A stretch of DNA of 8,770 nucleotides, taken from assembly GCA_030626045.1 (NCBI GenBank), contig DAOUPS010000035.1, positions 1 through 8,770 on the forward strand, in the 5' to 3' direction. A program made the translations under genes and the position numbers. Shown here in pieces: positions 5,301-8,770 of this stretch. The notes beneath the pieces were generated by a model, which saw only the letters and a list, made by a program, of their open reading frames with translations, was not told the DNA's origin and ran no database searches. The stretch comes from a bacterium (GTDB taxonomy: Bacteria; Patescibacteriota; Minisyncoccia; Moranbacterales; DUUL01). Each line of letters starts with the position of its first letter. Positions within the stretch are counted from its first letter, which is position 1.

Positions 5301-5329
5301 TTGCGAAAAGTCCTAAAATATGCTAATAT
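5301..5329 (+). promoter_or_regulatory. Promoter of the phosphoesterase gene, near-leaderless
   Basis: TTGCGA (5301-5306) lies 17 bp from TAATAT (5324-5329), and the -10 is preceded by TGC, an extended -10 arrangement. The predicted transcription start is about 5336, at most two bases before ATG 5338. This would make the mRNA leaderless, which agrees with the absence of a Shine-Dalgarno. Confidence 0.45.
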
Positions 5330-5337
5330 ATCGGTGT

Positions 5338-5850
5338 ATGAGCTTAATTGAATACAGGCTCAAAAGAAACTTTCGCACTACTTGCGAACCGAAACCAGAA
5401 ACTCACAAGGATTTTGGGCAGGGGTTTGTTGTTCAAAAACATAACGCATCACATCTTCATTATGATCTTCGGCTTGAGATGAAAGATGAAAAAACCGGAG
5501 ATGTCATACTAAAGTCGTGGGCAATTCCAAAAAATATTCCTCTTGAGAAACAAGTCAAACATTTGGCAATTCAGACAGAGGATCATCCGGTTCAATATCT
5601 TTCGTTTGAAGGGGAAATACCGGAAGGTAATTATGGAGCGGGTAATGTCGAAATATGGGATTCCGGAAAATGGGGAATGATGAAGGGAAATATTGAAAGT
5701 GGAGTGTTATCGTTCAATCTTTTCGGCGATCGAATTAAGGGACGCTATCAAATGATCAGAACAAAAGGATTTAAAAAAGATGAAGAGAAAAGCGGAAGAG
5801 ATAAAAAACAATATTGGCTCATTTGGCGGAAAGGCAGCGAGATTATCTAG
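5338..5850 (+). CDS. Stand-alone LigD-type DNA 3'-phosphoesterase
   Basis: The enzyme family trims 3' ends of DNA, removing 3'-phosphates and terminal ribonucleotides with a metal ion, usually manganese, to prepare ends for ligation. In bacterial LigD this domain is fused to a ligase and a polymerase; here it stands alone at 170 residues. It has the family opening SLIEYRLKRNF, the motif FVVQKHNASHLHYDLRLE (30-47), the WAIP motif (61-64), EDHPVQY (81-87), FEGEIPEGNYGAG (90-102) and a C-terminal YWLIWRK. By alignment with Pseudomonas LigD the metal and catalytic residues are H35, H41, D43, R45, H83 and Y87, all present. I chose ATG 5338 because relatives start this way. The upstream ATG 5320 adds six residues and would precede the predicted transcript start. 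The ATPase gene follows after 44 bp. No Ku or ligase is in view. Confidence 0.9.
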   Translation: MSLIEYRLKRNFRTTCEPKPETHKDFGQGFVVQKHNASHLHYDLRLEMKDEKTGDVILKSWAIPKNIPLEKQVKHLAIQTEDHPVQYLSFEGEIPEGNYGAGNVEIWDSGKWGMMKGNIESGVLSFNLFGDRIKGRYQMIRTKGFKKDEEKSGRDKKQYWLIWRKGSEII

Positions 5851-5894
5851 AAGATTATTGAAAATAATTATAATATACGAAATACAAAAACATA

Positions 5895-8567
5895 ATGTAC
5901 CAAAATTGGCATGCGCATGCGATTCAAAAAATTCTGAAACAATTGCGAACTTCACAAAATGGATTGAGTTCGGTATCAGCGGCTCGGCGGTACGCAAAGA
6001 ATGGGCCAAATGTTCTTCCAAGAAAAAAGCCGCTATCAAAAGTTAAGCTTTTTCTGGAACAGTTCAACAATTCGTTGATGTTTATTTTATTCGTTACAGT
6101 AGCGATCTCGTTTTTTCTTGGGCATTATTCAGATTCGATCTTTATTTCCATCGTGATCTTTATTAATACATTTGTTGGTTTTTACCAAGAGAATAAAGCC
6201 AATAATTCTCTGCGCGCGCTGCAGAAAATGGTTCGCGTTAAAGTTCGAGTGATGCGTGACGGAAGAATGAAAGAGATCGACAGTAAGCGAATTGTACGGG
6301 GGGATGTCATGTTTTTTAGTCCGGGCGACAAAGTTTCGGCGGATTGCCGAATTATTAAATCGAAGGATCTAAAAGTAAATGAATCTTCACTAACGGGAGA
6401 GTGGCTTTCGGTTGACAAAAAAATTGGAAAACTTGATCGAGGAACAGCCGTATCTGACAGATGTAACATGCTCTTCATGGGTACATCGGTTGAAATAGGC
6501 GAAGCTCAAGCTGTAGTTGTAAAAACAGGCGTGGAAACCGAGTTTGGAAGAATCGTAGAACTGGTTAAACAGACAGACGAGCCTCAGACGCCTCTTCAGA
6601 AAAAAATTGCTCATTTATCAAGAATTGTCGGTACATTCATTCTTGGGCTGATAGCGCTTGTTATCGCCGAGGGGTATTTTATGGGTAAAGATATTGCCGA
6701 GATCTTTATCGCATCATTAGCGTTAGCTGTCTCCGCAATTCCGGAAGGATTATTACCAGCCATTACAGTTGTTCTTGTTTTGGCCATGAGGCGCATTCTT
6801 AAACAAAAAGGAGTTGTCAAAAAATTGTCTGCGGCTGAAAGTTTAGGCAGTGTCACAGTTGTATGTTCAGATAAAACAGGCACCTTGACTGAAGGAAATA
6901 TGAAAATGAGCCATATGGTCGCTGACATATCTGAGTTGCTCCCCAACAAAAAATTTGAAAAATCCAATACTTCTAGTATTCAACAAAAATCAAGTAAGAC
7001 AGCTTTCACGATCGTATCTTTAACCAATGATGCATACATTGAAAATCCGGAAGACGAATTGCATAAATGGAAAGTAAGGGGATACTTCACAGACAAAGCA
7101 TTGCTTCTGGCCGGAGTGCAGGCGGGTCTTGATATCCAGAAGCTTGAAAAAGAGTATCATCTGATTGAAAAGCAGAGCTTCAGTTCTCATAAGCGGTACG
7201 CACTTTCTCTGCGCTCGAAAGGTTCCAAGAAATATCTTTTTGTAGTTGGATCGCCTGAAGAATTAATATCCCGTTCAAGCAGTATCTGTGCTGATGGTTC
7301 GCATATTGCGCTTGAAGAATCAGATAAAAAACATTTACACAATAAGGTCGATCAGATGACCTTAAAAGGATTGCGTGTTATCGCATGTGCGTACCGTGAA
7401 TTGGGAAATGAGCCAAATGGTGAATTAGACAATTTAGTCCATTCATTATCATTTGTTGGTTTTGTTGCCCTGCGTGATCCTATTCGCCAGGACGCGAAAC
7501 AGGCAATTTTAGAAATCCAAAAAGCGGGTATACGGCCGATAATAATAACCGGTGATCATAAGCACACGGCTATTGCAGTTGCTCGGGAGGCAGGAATCAA
7601 TGTTTCCGAAGATCAAGTACTTGAAGGGCATGACATTGAACAAATGAGCAGTGCTGATCTCAAAAAACACTCCAAGAGAGTTTCAGTTTACGCACGGGCA
7701 TTGCCGGAGCACAAACTTAATGTTATTAAAGCTTTGCACCAAAACAGTGAAATTGTCGCGATGTTCGGTGATGGAGTAAATGATGCGCCGGCGCTAAAGG
7801 CGGCTGATATAGGAGTGGCTGTCGGTTCCGGGACGGATGTTGTGAAAGAAGTTGCCGACGTTATTTTATTAGATGACAATTTCAAAACGATCGTGAAAGC
7901 TATTGAACAGGGAAGGGTGGCATTTACGAATATTAGAAAGGTATTCATTTATCTTGTGGCTGATGATTTTACCGAGATATTTTTATTTTTAGGTGCCATG
8001 GCGCTTGGCTTGCCTCTTCCTCTTCTGGCTGCGCAAATTTTATGGATCAATCTTATTGAAGACGGACTGCCGGATATAGCGCTTACCACTGAACAGGAAA
8101 CTGAAGATGTAATGCTGGAGAAGCCAAGAAGGCCTGATGAGCCGATATTGAGTACGACAGTAAAAAAATGGATGGTAGCGGTTTTTTCGATCAATAGCCT
8201 TATAACTTTTGCTTTTTTCTGGTTCTTGTATCAAACGACTCAAGATATCGTAAAAACGCGAACACTGGTTTTTGCTCTAATGGCATTTGACTCGCTCGCG
8301 TTTGCCTATTCGGTACGTTCGCTTAAGAGAACAGTATTTCGAAAGGACATTTTTTCCAATAAAATTCTCAATTGGGCCGTTGTCGCAAGTTTTTTACTCT
8401 TACTTGTGGCGATATATGTTCCATTGGCGCAAAAGTTTGTTGGAACCGTTGGAATATCATTATCAGAATGGCTTTTCGTGCTCGGCATCACAGTTTTTGA
8501 AGTTATCATAATAGAAGTTGCGAAAAAAATAAGTTTTAGAAACGCGGATTTAGCTGCGAGAGTTTAG
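5895..8567 (+). CDS. P2-type cation-transporting ATPase (calcium-pump-like)
   Basis: This is an ATP-driven membrane pump that exports or exchanges cations. The full 890-residue protein has a cation-ATPase N-terminal domain (about 4-57), the TGE dephosphorylation loop (167-169), PEGL in helix M4 (283-286), the phosphorylation site DKTGT with D326, a nucleotide domain with SSHKRYAL (430-437) and SPEE (453-456, where KGAPE is usual), DPIR (528-531), TGDH (552-555), K607 and GDGVNDAPAL (625-634). About ten membrane helices are expected, four before and six after the cytosolic domains. Compared with SERCA, ion-site positions give E284 (E309), D691 (N768), E694 (E771), N719 (N796), E722 (T799) and D723 (D800), while E908 seems unmatched. 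The ion could be calcium, manganese or another. The ATG has no Shine-Dalgarno but gives the expected N-terminus. A TATAAT lies 20 bp upstream without a good -35, so read-through from the phosphoesterase is likely. The stop TAG overlaps a MITE-like repeat. Confidence 0.93.
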   Translation: MYQNWHAHAIQKILKQLRTSQNGLSSVSAARRYAKNGPNVLPRKKPLSKVKLFLEQFNNSLMFILFVTVAISFFLGHYSDSIFISIVIFINTFVGFYQENKANNSLRALQKMVRVKVRVMRDGRMKEIDSKRIVRGDVMFFSPGDKVSADCRIIKSKDLKVNESSLTGEWLSVDKKIGKLDRGTAVSDRCNMLFMGTSVEIGEAQAVVVKTGVETEFGRIVELVKQTDEPQTPLQKKIAHLSRIVGTFILGLIALVIAEGYFMGKDIAEIFIASLALAVSAIPEGLLPAITVVLVLAMRRILKQKGVVKKLSAAESLGSVTVVCSDKTGTLTEGNMKMSHMVADISELLPNKKFEKSNTSSIQQKSSKTAFTIVSLTNDAYIENPEDELHKWKVRGYFTDKALLLAGVQAGLDIQKLEKEYHLIEKQSFSSHKRYALSLRSKGSKKYLFVVGSPEELISRSSSICADGSHIALEESDKKHLHNKVDQMTLKGLRVIACAYRELGNEPNGELDNLVHSLSFVGFVALRDPIRQDAKQAILEIQKAGIRPIIITGDHKHTAIAVAREAGINVSEDQVLEGHDIEQMSSADLKKHSKRVSVYARALPEHKLNVIKALHQNSEIVAMFGDGVNDAPALKAADIGVAVGSGTDVVKEVADVILLDDNFKTIVKAIEQGRVAFTNIRKVFIYLVADDFTEIFLFLGAMALGLPLPLLAAQILWINLIEDGLPDIALTTEQETEDVMLEKPRRPDEPILSTTVKKWMVAVFSINSLITFAFFWFLYQTTQDIVKTRTLVFALMAFDSLAFAYSVRSLKRTVFRKDIFSNKILNWAVVASFLLLLVAIYVPLAQKFVGTVGISLSEWLFVLGITVFEVIIIEVAKKISFRNADLAARV

Positions 8568-8682
8568 AGCCTGCTTGAAAACCCCATATCCTACTGTAAT
8601 TTCTTCTCCAAAGGCGGACAAGCATATTTTGGCTGTCCCGAGTACTCAGGATTGCAACAGAAGGGGGTTTTCAAGCAGGCTC
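8567..8682. mobile_element. MITE-like element with 19-bp terminal inverted repeats
   Basis: GAGCCTGCTTGAAAACCCC (8567-8585) is repeated exactly inverted at 8664-8682. Both ends are flanked by TA (8565-8566 and 8683-8684), a possible target duplication. Outside these, TT and AA extend the symmetry to 23 bp because the rebuilt target is palindromic, TTTAAA. The 116-bp element encodes no transposase, so it would depend on one elsewhere. Its interior can fold further (GGACA/TGTCC, and GAGTACTC at 8640-8647), making the whole element a long hairpin that may also terminate ATPase transcription. TA duplication fits IS630/Tc1-mariner elements and some IS5 relatives, but I cannot assign a family. Confidence 0.75.
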
Positions 8683-8686
8683 TAAA

Positions 8687-8770
8687 ACGAATAGTGTTGT
8701 TGAAAAAAATATCTTATGTTATCCTATAGCATAGGTTGCACATAAAACTAATAGTTTTTACTTTTGAATC
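8687..8770. other. End of window, no gene seen
   Basis: AT-rich sequence after the MITE. It contains small inverted repeats, CCTA-TAGCA-TAGG (8723-8735) and AAAACT-AAT-AGTTTT (8744-8758), and no start codon with supporting signals. It may hold a promoter for a gene beyond the right edge, but no box pair is convincing. Confidence 0.4.

Noticed and set aside
6611..6967. Minus-strand open frame inside the ATPase gene
   Set aside because: It is a shadow of the ATPase coding region across the PEGL and DKTGT motifs, with no protein-family features.
38..8572. TTAGAGCCT near 38-46 resembling the MITE end at 8564-8572
   Set aside because: Only nine bases match before the sequences diverge, and there is no inverted partner near the left copy.
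1..8770. CRISPR array, toxin-antitoxin pair, defence island or phage module
   Set aside because: No regularly spaced repeats, Cas or toxin motifs, integrase, transposase or phage structural genes are visible. The recognised genes are housekeeping, envelope, repair and transport genes.

Overview
The window is AT-rich bacterial DNA using the standard genetic code: TAA, TAG and TGA all end genes. The gene set suggests a reduced-genome, uncultured-type bacterium such as a Patescibacteria/CPR member. It holds dnaX, a GtrA-family membrane protein, a stand-alone LigD-type 3'-phosphoesterase, a P2-type cation ATPase and two unrecognised proteins, and most genes lack a Shine-Dalgarno sequence. This lineage is an inference from gene content and style; no 16S rRNA or universal marker other than dnaX is present.

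Layout. Positions 1-320 hold no gene but contain several hairpins. A tRNA-Gln(CUG) on the minus strand (321-395) has its CCA end inside a perfect 26-bp palindrome. dnaX follows on the minus strand (505-2199), with its own promoter just downstream of a strong bidirectional terminator (2300-2326). A two-gene minus-strand unit lies upstream: a 265-residue protein with an internal domain duplication (2990-3787), then a GtrA-like membrane protein (2345-2965). A 446-bp divergent intergenic region (3788-4233) has candidate promoters on both strands, built around an 11-bp inverted repeat, and a long leader with several small hairpins. That leader precedes a plus-strand orphan gene (4234-5109), the only gene here with a strong Shine-Dalgarno, ending at a clear terminator (5132-5165).

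The last unit, on the plus strand, is a 3'-phosphoesterase (5338-5850) followed after 44 bp by an 890-residue P2-type ATPase (5895-8567). The ATPase ends at a small inverted-repeat element (8567-8682) that looks like a MITE flanked by a TA duplication. Its insertion appears to have changed the ATPase stop from TAA to TAG without altering the protein. The remaining bases to 8770 hold no recognisable gene.

How the parts work together. dnaX and tRNA-Gln are core information-processing genes in the same orientation. The GtrA pair is probably envelope-related. The phosphoesterase (DNA 3'-end repair) and the cation pump may be co-transcribed, but no functional link is shown. I see no defence island, CRISPR array, prophage or complete insertion sequence. 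The least explained items are the orphan gene with its leader, the duplicated-domain protein, the tRNA-end palindrome and the MITE.
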